NCBI GenBank assembly: GCA_021741795.1
Contig: JAIOXC010000048.1
Span: 1 to 10,010 of the forward strand
Direction: 5' to 3'
Length of the DNA stretch: 10,010 nucleotides
Origin: Ilumatobacteraceae bacterium
Lineage (GTDB): Bacteria; Actinomycetota; Acidimicrobiia; Acidimicrobiales; Ilumatobacteraceae
Below the pieces are notes generated by a model, which saw only the letters and a list, made by a program, of their open reading frames with translations, did not search any database and had not been told where the DNA came from. The stretch's first letter is position 1. Every line of letters starts with the position of its first letter. This document shows, piece after piece, positions 1 to 6,786 of this stretch. The position numbers were made by a program, and so were the translations under genes.

Positions 1-189
1 GTACCGTCGCTATGGAAAATCCATGGACTATTGAGTGACGTTGAATACACGGTTACATATGTGCCTCTCGGCGATTCAAAAGAACACGCATCACTTTCGA
101 TGACTGGCGATCAACTTGGACGCGTTGGCATCCAACCACCAATGCTGTTCCCCGAATCCGCAGTTCTTATCTACTTGAAGAGCCAATAG
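1..189 (+). CDS. C-terminal end of a probable GH36-type alpha-galactosidase (5' truncated)
   Basis: The reading frame is open from the left edge to a TAG at 187-189, giving the last 62 residues of a protein whose start lies outside the window. The tail contains SMTGDQLGRVGIQPPMLFPE followed by SAVLIYL. From memory this resembles the C-terminal beta-sandwich of family GH36 alpha-galactosidases, which ends with a '(S/T)GxxLxxVGLxxPxLxPExAxLxxL' pattern. The catalytic barrel is not visible, so activity cannot be judged, and the family call rests on this short tail alone. The gene ends 11 bases before gatC on the same strand, so read-through into gatC is possible. There is no obvious terminator in the gap. 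Confidence 0.5.
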   Translation, partial: VPSLWKIHGLLSDVEYTVTYVPLGDSKEHASLSMTGDQLGRVGIQPPMLFPESAVLIYLKSQ

Positions 190-200
190 GCTTAAGGCCT

Positions 201-527
201 GTGAGCCCTTCTTCCGACGCAAAGACAACTCCAAAAATCACTGCCCAAGTGGTGGCCAAGGTGGCGCACTTGGCCAGGCTCGACCTGACTGAAGCAGAAC
301 TGGCCCTGATGACCACGCAGTTGACAGGGATGCTCGACCATTTCGGCGACATCGACAAACTCGATTTGTCGGCTGTGGCGCCAATGGCGCAACCATTCCC
401 GATCAAAAATGTGTATCGCGAAGATGTTGTTGTACCTGGCCTAGATCGCCAAGAGGTTCTCGATAACGCACCTGCTCCACAAGACGGTCGTTTTCGCGTT
501 CCGCCATCGAACGGTTCTGAGTCATGA
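201..527 (+). CDS. gatC: Asp-tRNA(Asn)/Glu-tRNA(Gln) amidotransferase subunit C
   Basis: This is the small structural subunit of the GatCAB amidotransferase. It wraps around GatA and links it to GatB. The 108-residue product has the family's N-terminal helix pattern (ITAQVVAKVAHLARLDLTEAE at about residues 13-33), the middle 'LTGMLDHFGDIDKLDLSAVAPM' stretch and the C-terminal 'REDVVVPGLDRQEVLDNAPA' segment. Length is normal to slightly long, with about 12 extra N-terminal residues before the conserved helix. The start is a GTG at 201. An in-frame GTG at 249 exists but would remove part of the conserved helix. There is only a weak purine run (AAGG, 194-197) very close to the start. A TANNNT box at 187-192 leaves leaderless initiation open. 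The stop overlaps the gatA start by four bases (ATGA). Confidence 0.93.
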   Translation: MSPSSDAKTTPKITAQVVAKVAHLARLDLTEAELALMTTQLTGMLDHFGDIDKLDLSAVAPMAQPFPIKNVYREDVVVPGLDRQEVLDNAPAPQDGRFRVPPSNGSES

Positions 528-1951
528 CGAGTGAGTTTGTTTCTGTAGTCGACATCGTCGGCTCAATCCGTGAGGGCAAAACAACTGCATCCGATGTGCT
601 CGAGCAACATCTCGCCCGCATTGACAAGCGCGAGACCGAAATTCATGCGTTCAATCACGTGATGGCAGAGTCTGCTCGGGCCAATGCCGCGAGTATTGAC
701 GCCGACTTGAAGGCTGGCAAAGAGCGCGGTCCTCTCGCTGGAGTACCAATCGCGCTCAAAGACAACATGTGCACTCGTGGTGTTCCAACTACATGTTCGT
801 CCAAAATTTTGGAAGGTTGGAAGCCGCCATACGACGCAACAGTTGTGACGCGTTTGCAGCAGGCGGGCGCAGTCATCGTTGGCAAGACCAACTTGGACGA
901 ATTTGCAATGGGCTCATCCACAGAAAACTCTGCGTTCGGCCCAACACGAAATCCACTTGATGCTTCACGTGTTCCTGGTGGTTCAAGCGGCGGCAGTGCT
1001 GCAGCAGTTGCCGCAGGTTTTGCTGCCGCAAGTTTGGGTAGTGACACCGGCGGCAGCATTCGTCAACCGGCAGCGCTCTGCGGCGTCGTTGGTGTCAAAC
1101 CAACATATGGCATGGTGAGCCGACAAGGCCTCGTTGCGTTTGCAAGCAGCCTCGATCAAATTGGTCCGTTCACGCACACAGTTGCAGACGCGGCGTTGCT
1201 GATGGAAGTTATTGGCGGGCATGATCCGCTCGACTCAACTTCACTCAATCAGCCAGTTCCTTCGCTCACTGCAGTGCTTGGTCAGGGCGTGAAGGGAATG
1301 CGCATTGGCAGACTTGCCGACATGCCAGATGGCTGCGAGCCAGAAGTGCTCGCTCGACTCGATGCTGCTTTTGCTGCTCTCAAGGCCGCAGGGGCAACCA
1401 TCGTCGACATTGCATTGCCATCGCTTTCATATTGCCTCACTGCGTATTACTTGGTTGCTCCTGCAGAGGCATCAAGCAACCTCGCTCGATACGACGGAGT
1501 GCGCTACGGCTTGCGTGTCGAATCAGCAGACCTCATCAGCATGTATGGCGCCACTCGCGCAGCAGGTTTTGGCGCAGAAGTAAAACGCCGCATCATGTTG
1601 GGCACATATGCGTTGTCGGCCGGCTACTACGACGCGTATTACGGCAAGGCGCTTAAGGTTCGCAGGCTTATTGCCAATGATTTTGCCGCTGCATACCAAT
1701 CGTGCGATGTGATCTTGACTCCAACATCTCCAACGGTTGCGTTTCCGATCGGTGAAAAAACGAGTGACCCACTGACCATGTATCTGTGCGACATCTTTAC
1801 GATTCCTACAAACCTTGCTGGTCACGCAGCAATGAGCGTGCCTTTCGGAACTGGCGCGCATTCGATGCCAGTTGGCGTGCAGATTCTTGCGCCAGCACTT
1901 GGCGAACCAACCATGTTCCGTGTTGCAGCCGAATTGGAGCGCGCTTCATGA
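524..1951 (+). CDS. gatA: Asp-tRNA(Asn)/Glu-tRNA(Gln) amidotransferase subunit A (amidase)
   Basis: GatA is the glutaminase subunit. It releases ammonia from glutamine, and the ammonia is channelled to GatB to amidate Glu-tRNA(Gln) or Asp-tRNA(Asn). The 475-residue product is a complete amidase-signature protein. The catalytic Lys is K79 (in GVPIALKDN), the cis-Ser is S154 (in PGGSSGGSAAA) and the nucleophile is S178 (in GSDTGGSIRQPA). These positions match the numbering I recall for the Staphylococcus enzyme. The C-terminal 'MPVGVQILAP' segment is typical of the family. The ATG at 524 overlaps the gatC TGA (525-527), and the gatA TGA (1949-1951) overlaps the gatB ATG (1948). Both ATGA junctions point to translational coupling and matched subunit amounts. 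No active-site residue is missing. Confidence 0.97.
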   Translation: MTSEFVSVVDIVGSIREGKTTASDVLEQHLARIDKRETEIHAFNHVMAESARANAASIDADLKAGKERGPLAGVPIALKDNMCTRGVPTTCSSKILEGWKPPYDATVVTRLQQAGAVIVGKTNLDEFAMGSSTENSAFGPTRNPLDASRVPGGSSGGSAAAVAAGFAAASLGSDTGGSIRQPAALCGVVGVKPTYGMVSRQGLVAFASSLDQIGPFTHTVADAALLMEVIGGHDPLDSTSLNQPVPSLTAVLGQGVKGMRIGRLADMPDGCEPEVLARLDAAFAALKAAGATIVDIALPSLSYCLTAYYLVAPAEASSNLARYDGVRYGLRVESADLISMYGATRAAGFGAEVKRRIMLGTYALSAGYYDAYYGKALKVRRLIANDFAAAYQSCDVILTPTSPTVAFPIGEKTSDPLTMYLCDIFTIPTNLAGHAAMSVPFGTGAHSMPVGVQILAPALGEPTMFRVAAELERAS

Positions 1952-3408
1952 GTAACGCATCATCTGCTCCATCACACGCAACTGTTTTGCCAAACGGCTG
2001 GGAAATGGTGATTGGTCTCGAAGTTCACGTCGAGTTAGACACCAAAACCAAATTGTTCTCGGCAAGTCCAAACCATTTCGGCGACGAACCAAACACCAAC
2101 ATCGATCCCGTCACACTCGGTTTGCCTGGTGCGCTTCCTGTAATCAACCGTCGCGCGGTTGAGCTTGCAATACGCCTTGGCCTAGCACTTAATTGCACCG
2201 TGCAGGCGAGCACATTTCACCGCAAAAATTATTTTTACCAAGACCTCGCAAAGGCGTATCAAATTACGCAGTATGACCAACCGATCAACATTGATGGGTT
2301 CATGATGTTGCCGGGCGACGTGCGCATTGGCATCGAGCGCGCGCATCTTGAAGAAGACACCGGCAAGTCAACACACTTTGGTGGCACAAGCGGCCGTATT
2401 CACGGCAGCGACTACTCACTTGTCGACTTCAACCGCGCAGGTGTTCCACTTGTCGAAATTGTTTCTCGTCCCGACATTCGCAACGCCGATCAGGCGCGCC
2501 AATATGTTTCAGAGTTGCGCAGCATCTTGCTTGCGGTTGGCGCAAGCGATGCCAAAATGGAAGAGGGTTCGATGCGCTGCGACGTCAACGTCTCGGTGCG
2601 CAAAGCAGGCGAGCCGTTTGGTACTCGTTGCGAAATTAAAAACGTCAACTCCATTCGTGCAGTTGGCAAGGCCATTGACTACGAAGCTCGTCGCCAAGTA
2701 GATGTGCTCGAGTCCGGCGGCACAATCCGCCAAGAGACCCGCCACTGGGACGACGCTGAGGGGCGCACGCACACACTGCGCGTCAAAGAAGACGCCGACG
2801 ATTACAGATATTTTCTTGAGCCCGATCTCGTGCTGCTCGACCCGGGCACCGAATGGGTCGAATCAATTCGCGCATCACTACCGATGTTGCCTGCAGCGCG
2901 TCGTGCGCGATTGTCGCAACTCACTGGTGCCGACAAAGAAAGCGAAGCCGTGTACGTCATCGTCGAACGCGGCCAAGATGACTTCGTGCAACTCGTTGCC
3001 GATGCCGGTGGCGAACCAGCGCGCGCACTCGTGTATGTGCAACAAGCATTTTCTGAAGCAGGTGCAAACCCTGTTGTGCCTGCCAAAGATTTGGCCGCAC
3101 TCACGCTGCTCGAACGCGATGCAAAGGTCACTGCAACGCAAGCAAAAACAATTCTTGCCGAGATCGTTGCCAATGGCGGCGGCGATGCAGTTGCAATTGC
3201 AGCGGCAAAAGGTTTCGAAGCTCTCGACACATCTGCTGTTGAAGCGATGGTCGATGCAGCAATTGCAGCCCAGCCAGATGCGTGGGCCAAGTATTGCGCC
3301 GGCGAAGAAAAGGCGATGGGCGCTTTGGTTGGCGCAATCATGAAGTCGTCCCAGGGCAAAGCCGACGGCAAGGTAGTGACCGCACTTTTGCAGAAAAAGC
3401 GTGGATAA
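1948..3408 (+). CDS. gatB: Asp-tRNA(Asn)/Glu-tRNA(Gln) amidotransferase subunit B (kinase/tRNA-binding)
   Basis: GatB binds the mischarged tRNA, phosphorylates the Glu or Asp side chain with ATP and receives ammonia from GatA. From the ATG at 1948 the protein has 486 residues, the usual length. Visible motifs include GLEVHVEL (residues 23-30, containing metal-site Glu/His), the AHLEEDTGKSTH segment (132-143) and the GatB signature VDFNRAGVPLVEI (159-171). These are followed by the C-terminal helical and YqeY-like tail domain ending with GALVGAIMKSSQGKADGK. The frame is open further upstream to 1786, inside gatA. The ATG overlapping the gatA stop is clearly the better start because family similarity begins at NGWEMVIGLEVHVEL. 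The presence of all three subunits suggests that Gln-tRNA, Asn-tRNA or both are made by transamidation in this organism. Confidence 0.97.
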   Translation: MSNASSAPSHATVLPNGWEMVIGLEVHVELDTKTKLFSASPNHFGDEPNTNIDPVTLGLPGALPVINRRAVELAIRLGLALNCTVQASTFHRKNYFYQDLAKAYQITQYDQPINIDGFMMLPGDVRIGIERAHLEEDTGKSTHFGGTSGRIHGSDYSLVDFNRAGVPLVEIVSRPDIRNADQARQYVSELRSILLAVGASDAKMEEGSMRCDVNVSVRKAGEPFGTRCEIKNVNSIRAVGKAIDYEARRQVDVLESGGTIRQETRHWDDAEGRTHTLRVKEDADDYRYFLEPDLVLLDPGTEWVESIRASLPMLPAARRARLSQLTGADKESEAVYVIVERGQDDFVQLVADAGGEPARALVYVQQAFSEAGANPVVPAKDLAALTLLERDAKVTATQAKTILAEIVANGGGDAVAIAAAKGFEALDTSAVEAMVDAAIAAQPDAWAKYCAGEEKAMGALVGAIMKSSQGKADGKVVTALLQKKRG

Positions 3409-3427
3409 ATCGATGGATTATGACCAT

Positions 3428-3457
3428 TTGACAGGAGTAGTTAGGCTTGCCTAACAT
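3428..3457 (+). promoter_or_regulatory. Sigma70/SigA-type promoter of the iron permease gene
   Basis: A perfect TTGACA -35 box (3428-3433) is followed after 18 bases by TAACAT (3452-3457), which fits the -10 pattern TANNNT. Only six bases separate the -10 box from the ATG at 3464. Transcription would therefore start at or next to the start codon, giving a leaderless mRNA. No Shine-Dalgarno sequence lies in the usual place. The promoter sits in the 55-base gap after gatB. Confidence 0.7.
3441..3454 (+). promoter_or_regulatory. Iron-box-like operator (DtxR/IdeR type)
   Basis: TTAGGCTTGCCTAA is a perfect inverted repeat with 6-bp arms (TTAGGC/GCCTAA) and a 2-base centre. It matches the TTAGG...CCTAA ends of the DtxR/IdeR iron box: 12 of 14 positions agree with the downstream part of the consensus as I recall it. 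The first five bases of the full 19-bp consensus are not conserved. It fills the -35/-10 spacer and overlaps the -10 box, an ideal place for Fe(II)-dependent repression of the iron permease gene that follows. That a DtxR/IdeR protein binds here is inference; no such gene is in the window. Confidence 0.65.
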
Positions 3458-3463
3458 ATTGCC

Positions 3464-4270
3464 ATGACCACCTCATTCCTCATCACCCTGCGCGAAGGTC
3501 TCGAAGCATCACTGATCGTCGCGATCTTGCTGACGTATCTCACAAAGACTGACCGTAAAGCCGACGTACGTTATGTCTGGTGGGGCACTGCTGTAGCAAT
3601 TCTTTCGTGTCTTGTCGCAGGCACCATTGTCTATCTTGCAGTTGATGGGCTCAACGGCAAAGTTGAGATGGCAACAGAAGGAACGATTGCACTCGTTGCA
3701 GCTGCAGTGCTCACACAAATGATTTTCTGGATGCGCAGGAATTCTCAAAACCTCAGTGTTGAACTGCGAGCCAAAGTAGACAAGTCGGCAAAAACAGCAT
3801 TGTTCACCATCGCATTTGTTGCCGTGGTGCGTGAAGGTTTGGAAACGGTGCTGTTCTTGCTGAGTGCCGAAACCACATCATCATCTGGCAGCTCAGTTGT
3901 ATTTGGTGGCTTGCTTGGGCTCGTTGGGGCTGTTGTATTAGGCGTCGCAATATTCGCGGGTGGCCAAAAAATTAACCTGAAAATGTTTTTCAATGTGACT
4001 GCGGTGTTACTAATTTTGTTCGCCGCTGGCCTCGCTGGCAAGTCAATACACGAATATCGCGAACTCATTGGTTGGGAAAATGGCTGGCTCGTACAGTCGG
4101 CATGGACGTTTGAAAGCGGAATGTGGTCATCGGGAACCTTCTACGACTTCATGAAAGGTTTCTTCGGCTGGCATAAGGGTGCCGAGAATATTCGCGTCAT
4201 CACCTACTTCGCATTCCTTGCCCCAACGCTCTATTTCTATCTACGTAAGCCGGTGAAGTCAGCCGCATAG
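3464..4270 (+). CDS. efeU: FTR1/EfeU-family high-affinity iron permease
   Basis: This is a 268-residue integral membrane protein of the FTR1/EfeU (oxidase-dependent iron transporter) family. It carries both hallmark REXXE motifs in helices: REGLE at residues 10-14 and again at 123-127 (AVVREGLETVLFLL). These motifs bind ferric iron during transport. About seven hydrophobic segments are visible, at roughly 13-27, 38-60, 73-91, 112-134, 145-166, 175-191 and 244-260. Length matches E. coli EfeU (about 276). The usual partners EfeO and EfeB are not adjacent: gatB lies upstream and ilvD downstream, so this is a solo permease here. The ATG at 3464 follows a -10 box by six bases, which suggests leaderless expression. 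The overlapping iron box suggests induction when iron is scarce. Confidence 0.9.
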   Translation: MTTSFLITLREGLEASLIVAILLTYLTKTDRKADVRYVWWGTAVAILSCLVAGTIVYLAVDGLNGKVEMATEGTIALVAAAVLTQMIFWMRRNSQNLSVELRAKVDKSAKTALFTIAFVAVVREGLETVLFLLSAETTSSSGSSVVFGGLLGLVGAVVLGVAIFAGGQKINLKMFFNVTAVLLILFAAGLAGKSIHEYRELIGWENGWLVQSAWTFESGMWSSGTFYDFMKGFFGWHKGAENIRVITYFAFLAPTLYFYLRKPVKSAA

Positions 4271-4294
4271 CTTGCGCAAGTAGCCTTGATTGAT

Positions 4295-6004
4295 ATGACA
4301 AGGCCTTCAGAAACCCCCGTTGATATCAAGCCTCGCAGTCGGGATGTCACCGACGGCAATCAAAAGGCCGCAGCCCGCGCAATGTTGCGCGCTGTTGGTT
4401 TAACCGATGACGACTGGGTAAAACCACAGATCGGTATTGCCTCGTCGTGGAATGAAGTAACACCCTGCAACGCATCGCTACGTCGTCTTGCCGACTCGGC
4501 AAAAGTTGGCGTTCGCACAAATGGCGGTGTCGCTCTCGAGTTCGGCACTATTACCGTCAGTGACGGCATCTCGATGGGTCATGAAGGCATGCGCGCTTCG
4601 CTTGTAAGTCGCGAAGTTATTTGTGACTCGGTCGAAACAGTTGTGCACGCCGAGCGTTTCGATGGTTTCGTTGGGCTCGCTGGTTGTGACAAGAGCATTC
4701 CTGGCATGTTGATGGCCGCTGCTCGTCTCAATTTGCCAAGCGTGTTTGTGTACAACGGCAGCACGTTGCCAGGTGTGCACAATGGCAAAAACATCGACAT
4801 CACCACAGTGTTCGAAGCCATTGGTGCTTGTGCAGCAGGAAACATGAGCCAAGAAGAACTTGGCGAGATCGAGCGTGCAGCATGCCCTGGCGAAGGTGCG
4901 TGCGGCGGCATGTTTACCGCCAACACCATGAGTTCGATTGCAGAAGCTCTCGGTATGAGCCTGCCTGGCACTGCATCGCCACCAGCAATTGACAAGCGTC
5001 GTGAGTCTGACGCCGAGCGTGCGGGTGCGGCCGTGATGAATCTTGTTCGTCTCGGCATTTATCCGCGCGACATCATGACCAAAAAGGCTTTCGAAAACGC
5101 GATCGCAATGGTCAATGCACTCGGTGGCTCAACCAATGCGGTGTTGCACTTGTTGGCTATTGCCAACGAGGCAGGCGTTGCCCTTGATCTGGAAGATTTC
5201 AATCGCATTGCAGCAAAAGTTCCGCACATTGCCGACACCAAGCCGGGCGGCAAGTACCACATGACCGACATCGATCGCATCGGTGGTGTGCCAGTTGTGA
5301 TGAAGCATTTGCTTGATGCAGGTCTTCTGCATGGCGACGTACTGACGTGTACGGGTAAAACCATGGCCGAAAATTTGGCCGAGATCAATCCGCCAGCACC
5401 AGATGGTGATGTCGTGCATCCATTGAGCAATCCAATTCACGCAGAGGGTGGCATCAATATTCTGAGTGGTTCGCTGGCACCTCGCGGTGCCGTTGTCAAA
5501 GTTGCTGGTCTCACAAAAGATCAAATGACGTTTGAGGGCCCTGCTCGCGTGTTCGACGGCGAAGACGGTGCGATGGCTGCGGTGATAGCGGGCGATATCA
5601 AGCCCGGCACAGTGATCATCATTCGTTACGAAGGACCAAAGGGTGGCCCAGGTATGCGCGAGATGCTCGCAATCACTGGCGCACTCAAAGGTGTTGGTCG
5701 CGGATCAGATTGCGCACTCATCACCGACGGTCGCTTCAGCGGTGGCACGTGGGGCTTCTGTATTGGTCACGTTGCACCAGAAGCAACAGATGGCGGACCA
5801 ATTGCATTTGCACACGACGGCGACATTGTGCGCATCGACGTGCCAACAAAAACCCTTGACTTGTTGGTAGACGAAAAAGTGTTGGCCGAACGCCGCAAGG
5901 GTTGGAAACCAAACCCTGCGCGTTATACGAGTGGCGTGTTGGCCAAGTACGCCAAATTGGTGCAGGGTGCCGAGACCGGCGCAATCACCAACGTCATCGA
6001 ATAA
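4295..6004 (+). CDS. ilvD: Dihydroxy-acid dehydratase
   Basis: IlvD dehydrates 2,3-dihydroxy-isovalerate and 2,3-dihydroxy-3-methylvalerate to the 2-keto acids that precede valine, leucine and isoleucine. From the ATG at 4295 the product has 569 residues, the normal length. The three Fe-S cluster cysteines are visible at C58 (EVTPCNAS), C131 (AGCDKSIPGM, the family signature) and C203 (GEGACGGMFTANTMSS). Other conserved segments are SDGISMGHEGMR, GGSTNAVLHL and the C-terminal DGRFSGGTWGFCIGHVAPEA. A TTG at 4286 would add only three residues and lies inside a possible -10 box (TAGCCT, 4281-4286), so the ATG is preferred. There is no Shine-Dalgarno sequence. The gene is 24 bases after efeU, with a 10-bp palindrome (4271-4280) in the gap. 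No other ilv gene is adjacent. Confidence 0.96.
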   Translation: MTRPSETPVDIKPRSRDVTDGNQKAAARAMLRAVGLTDDDWVKPQIGIASSWNEVTPCNASLRRLADSAKVGVRTNGGVALEFGTITVSDGISMGHEGMRASLVSREVICDSVETVVHAERFDGFVGLAGCDKSIPGMLMAAARLNLPSVFVYNGSTLPGVHNGKNIDITTVFEAIGACAAGNMSQEELGEIERAACPGEGACGGMFTANTMSSIAEALGMSLPGTASPPAIDKRRESDAERAGAAVMNLVRLGIYPRDIMTKKAFENAIAMVNALGGSTNAVLHLLAIANEAGVALDLEDFNRIAAKVPHIADTKPGGKYHMTDIDRIGGVPVVMKHLLDAGLLHGDVLTCTGKTMAENLAEINPPAPDGDVVHPLSNPIHAEGGINILSGSLAPRGAVVKVAGLTKDQMTFEGPARVFDGEDGAMAAVIAGDIKPGTVIIIRYEGPKGGPGMREMLAITGALKGVGRGSDCALITDGRFSGGTWGFCIGHVAPEATDGGPIAFAHDGDIVRIDVPTKTLDLLVDEKVLAERRKGWKPNPARYTSGVLAKYAKLVQGAETGAITNVIE

Positions 6005-6033
6005 TTACTTTCACTTCACGCCAACCCGAATCA

Positions 6034-6052
6034 AGCATGCTCTTAGCATGCT
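6034..6052 (+). promoter_or_regulatory. Tandem 8-bp palindromes, probable autorepression operator of the FitAB/VapBC-like module
   Basis: AGCATGCT occurs at 6034-6041 and again at 6045-6052, 11 bases start to start, about one helical turn. Each copy is a perfect palindrome, and the last base of the second copy is the first base of the -10 box. Ribbon-helix-helix antitoxins commonly bind paired sites on one face of the DNA, and FitAB/VapBC complexes repress their own promoters. The arrangement fits such an operator. The same sequence could fold into an 8-bp stem with a 3-base loop followed five bases later by TTTT, so a terminator for ilvD is an alternative or additional role. Confidence 0.6.
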
Positions 6053-6057
6053 ACGAT
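6052..6057 (+). promoter_or_regulatory. -10 box of the FitAB/VapBC-like module
   Basis: TACGAT fits TANNNT and lies six bases before the ATG at 6064, the same geometry as the efeU promoter. The expected transcript would be leaderless, and no Shine-Dalgarno is present. The -35 region (around 6028-6034) is not recognisable. Confidence 0.5.
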
Positions 6058-6063
6058 TTTCCC

Positions 6064-6297
6064 ATGTCGGCAATCCAAATCAAAGATGTGTCTGAGGAAA
6101 TCCACGAGCAATTGCGTGAACGAGCCAAAGAATCAAATTGCACTCTTGGTGAATATGTAATGCGACTCATTCGCGCCGATCTACTCAGGCCATCTGTCGC
6201 CAAATGGAAGTTAGACATGCTCGGCAAGCCGGGTGCAGCAATTGATACTCAATTTGTGATTGATGAAATCAGGCGAATGCGGGACACGGCCAAGTGA
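6064..6297 (+). CDS. Ribbon-helix-helix antitoxin, FitA/VapB-like
   Basis: The product is a 77-residue protein beginning MSAIQIKDVSEEIHEQLRER. A beta-strand (AIQIKDV) is followed by two helices (EEIHEQLRERAKES and TLGEYVMRLIRADLL). This is the ribbon-helix-helix pattern of FitA-like antitoxins ('xIxIRxxPxxxxxxLxxRAxxxgxSLxxYL'). The charged C-terminal part, ending IDEIRRMRDTAK, would bind and neutralise the toxin. The frame is open upstream into ilvD, but the ATG at 6064 begins exactly at the domain start and six bases after a -10 box. The stop overlaps the GTG start of the PIN toxin (GTGA), the usual coupling in VapBC operons. It probably represses its own operon through the AGCATGCT pair just upstream. 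The exact subfamily (FitA or VapB) is uncertain. Confidence 0.82.
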   Translation: MSAIQIKDVSEEIHEQLRERAKESNCTLGEYVMRLIRADLLRPSVAKWKLDMLGKPGAAIDTQFVIDEIRRMRDTAK

Positions 6298-6677
6298 TCG
6301 TTGATGCGAGTGTTGGGGTAGAGATCGTCAGAAAAACTCCTTTGGGTCAGCGAGCTATTCAACTTCTCGACGACAATCTGCATGCTCCAGACATTTTCTT
6401 GGCTGAGGTATTTCATGTACTCAAACGCATGACAGTGCTCAAACAAATCACTTCGCGTGATGCAAAAATTTCGGCAGCACTTGTTGGACAGATGCCACTG
6501 ACATTTCTCACAGTCTCCAATTATCAGTCTCAACTGTGGGATGTCTCGACCAAGATCAGTAGTTACGACGCACACTATGTAGTTTTGGCGAAGAGCCTCG
6601 GGCAACCAATTATCACGCTCGATGAAAAACTGATGAGATGCAAAGACCTTGGCGTCGAGTTTGTGGTCGTGAGTTAG
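6294..6677 (+). CDS. vapC: PIN-domain ribonuclease toxin, VapC/FitB-like
   Basis: This is a 127-residue PIN-domain protein. The four acidic residues expected to bind Mg/Mn are all present: D4 (MIVDASVGVE), E38 (FLAEVFHVLKR), D92 (SSYDAHYVVLAK) and D110 (IITLDEKLM). It is therefore likely an active endoribonuclease; VapC toxins usually cut tRNA or rRNA, but the target cannot be read from the sequence. The GTG start at 6294 overlaps the antitoxin stop, and the protein starts directly with the PIN beta-strand, so no upstream start is plausible. Codons such as AGA and AAA appear more often than in the neighbouring core genes by eye, in line with transfer. FitB is an equally good family name because the partner is FitA-like. 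Confidence 0.85.
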   Translation: MIVDASVGVEIVRKTPLGQRAIQLLDDNLHAPDIFLAEVFHVLKRMTVLKQITSRDAKISAALVGQMPLTFLTVSNYQSQLWDVSTKISSYDAHYVVLAKSLGQPIITLDEKLMRCKDLGVEFVVVS

Positions 6678-6690
6678 CGACATAATGCAA

Positions 6691-6732
6691 ACGTGGTCGC
6701 AGACGCAGTACAAAGCGGCCACCAACAGTAAA
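6691..6732 (-). pseudogene. Relic of a second DUF3054 gene 3' end
   Basis: Read on the minus strand from 6732, this stretch encodes FTVGGRFVLRLRPR. The intact DUF3054 gene ends FIVGGRFVLNLRLRH-stop. Eleven of these 14 residues agree and the reading frame is the same. At the DNA level, 6713-6732 and 7815-7834 match at 18 of 20 bases, and most differences in the longer alignment fall in third codon positions. That looks like two diverged versions of the same gene end rather than a fresh duplication. Upstream codons (beyond 6732) no longer resemble DUF3054, and there is no stop where the intact gene has one. The two copies bracket the MNT-HEPN module exactly, so this is probably a scar left by insertion or recombination. 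Chance similarity cannot be fully excluded for so short a stretch. Confidence 0.55.
6693..6722 (+). terminator. Possible stem-loop after the PIN toxin gene
   Basis: GTGGTCGC (6693-6700) can pair with GCGGCCAC (6715-6722), eight base pairs including one G-U, around a 14-base loop. It starts 15 bases after the toxin stop. There is no T-run after it, so intrinsic termination is doubtful. The right arm also lies in the relic of the DUF3054 gene end, so the pairing may be incidental. Confidence 0.2.
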
Positions 6733-6752
6733 AACTTCAAAAACTGGACACC

Positions 6753-6784
6753 TATATTGCATTAAACGCAAGATATATTGCATT
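6753..6784 (+). promoter_or_regulatory. 11-bp direct repeat upstream of the MNT gene, probable operator
   Basis: TATATTGCATT occurs at 6753-6763 and 6774-6784. The copies are 21 bases apart start to start, two helical turns, so both face the same side of the DNA. The second copy contains the -10 box and ends two bases before the ATG at 6787. A protein bound here would block both RNA polymerase and initiation. The natural candidate is the winged-helix domain of the protein encoded immediately downstream. This is inference from position and spacing. The surrounding 50 bases are much more AT-rich than the rest of the window. Confidence 0.55.
6774..6779 (+). promoter_or_regulatory. -10 box of the MNT-HEPN operon
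   Basis: TATATT is close to the TATAAT consensus and lies seven bases before the ATG at 6787. As for efeU and the RHH antitoxin, this predicts a leaderless or nearly leaderless transcript, and no Shine-Dalgarno sequence is present. No convincing -35 box sits at the right distance; TGGACA at 6745-6750 is too far away. Confidence 0.5.
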
Positions 6785-6786
6785 TA

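Noticed and set aside
1786..1947. Upstream extension of the gatB frame inside gatA.
   Set aside because: It overlaps the conserved gatA C-terminus, adds non-family residues and is unnecessary given the ATGA overlap start at 1948.
4271..4280. CTTGCGCAAG, a perfect 10-bp palindrome immediately after the efeU stop.
   Set aside because: It has no room for a hairpin loop, no T-run and no second copy in the window. A 10-bp palindrome alone is not enough to call an operator or terminator.
6249..6740. A 163-codon open frame on the minus strand opposite the PIN toxin gene.
   Set aside because: It is antisense to a complete PIN domain with all four acidic residues, its product resembles nothing I recognise, and it has no ribosome-binding site or promoter.
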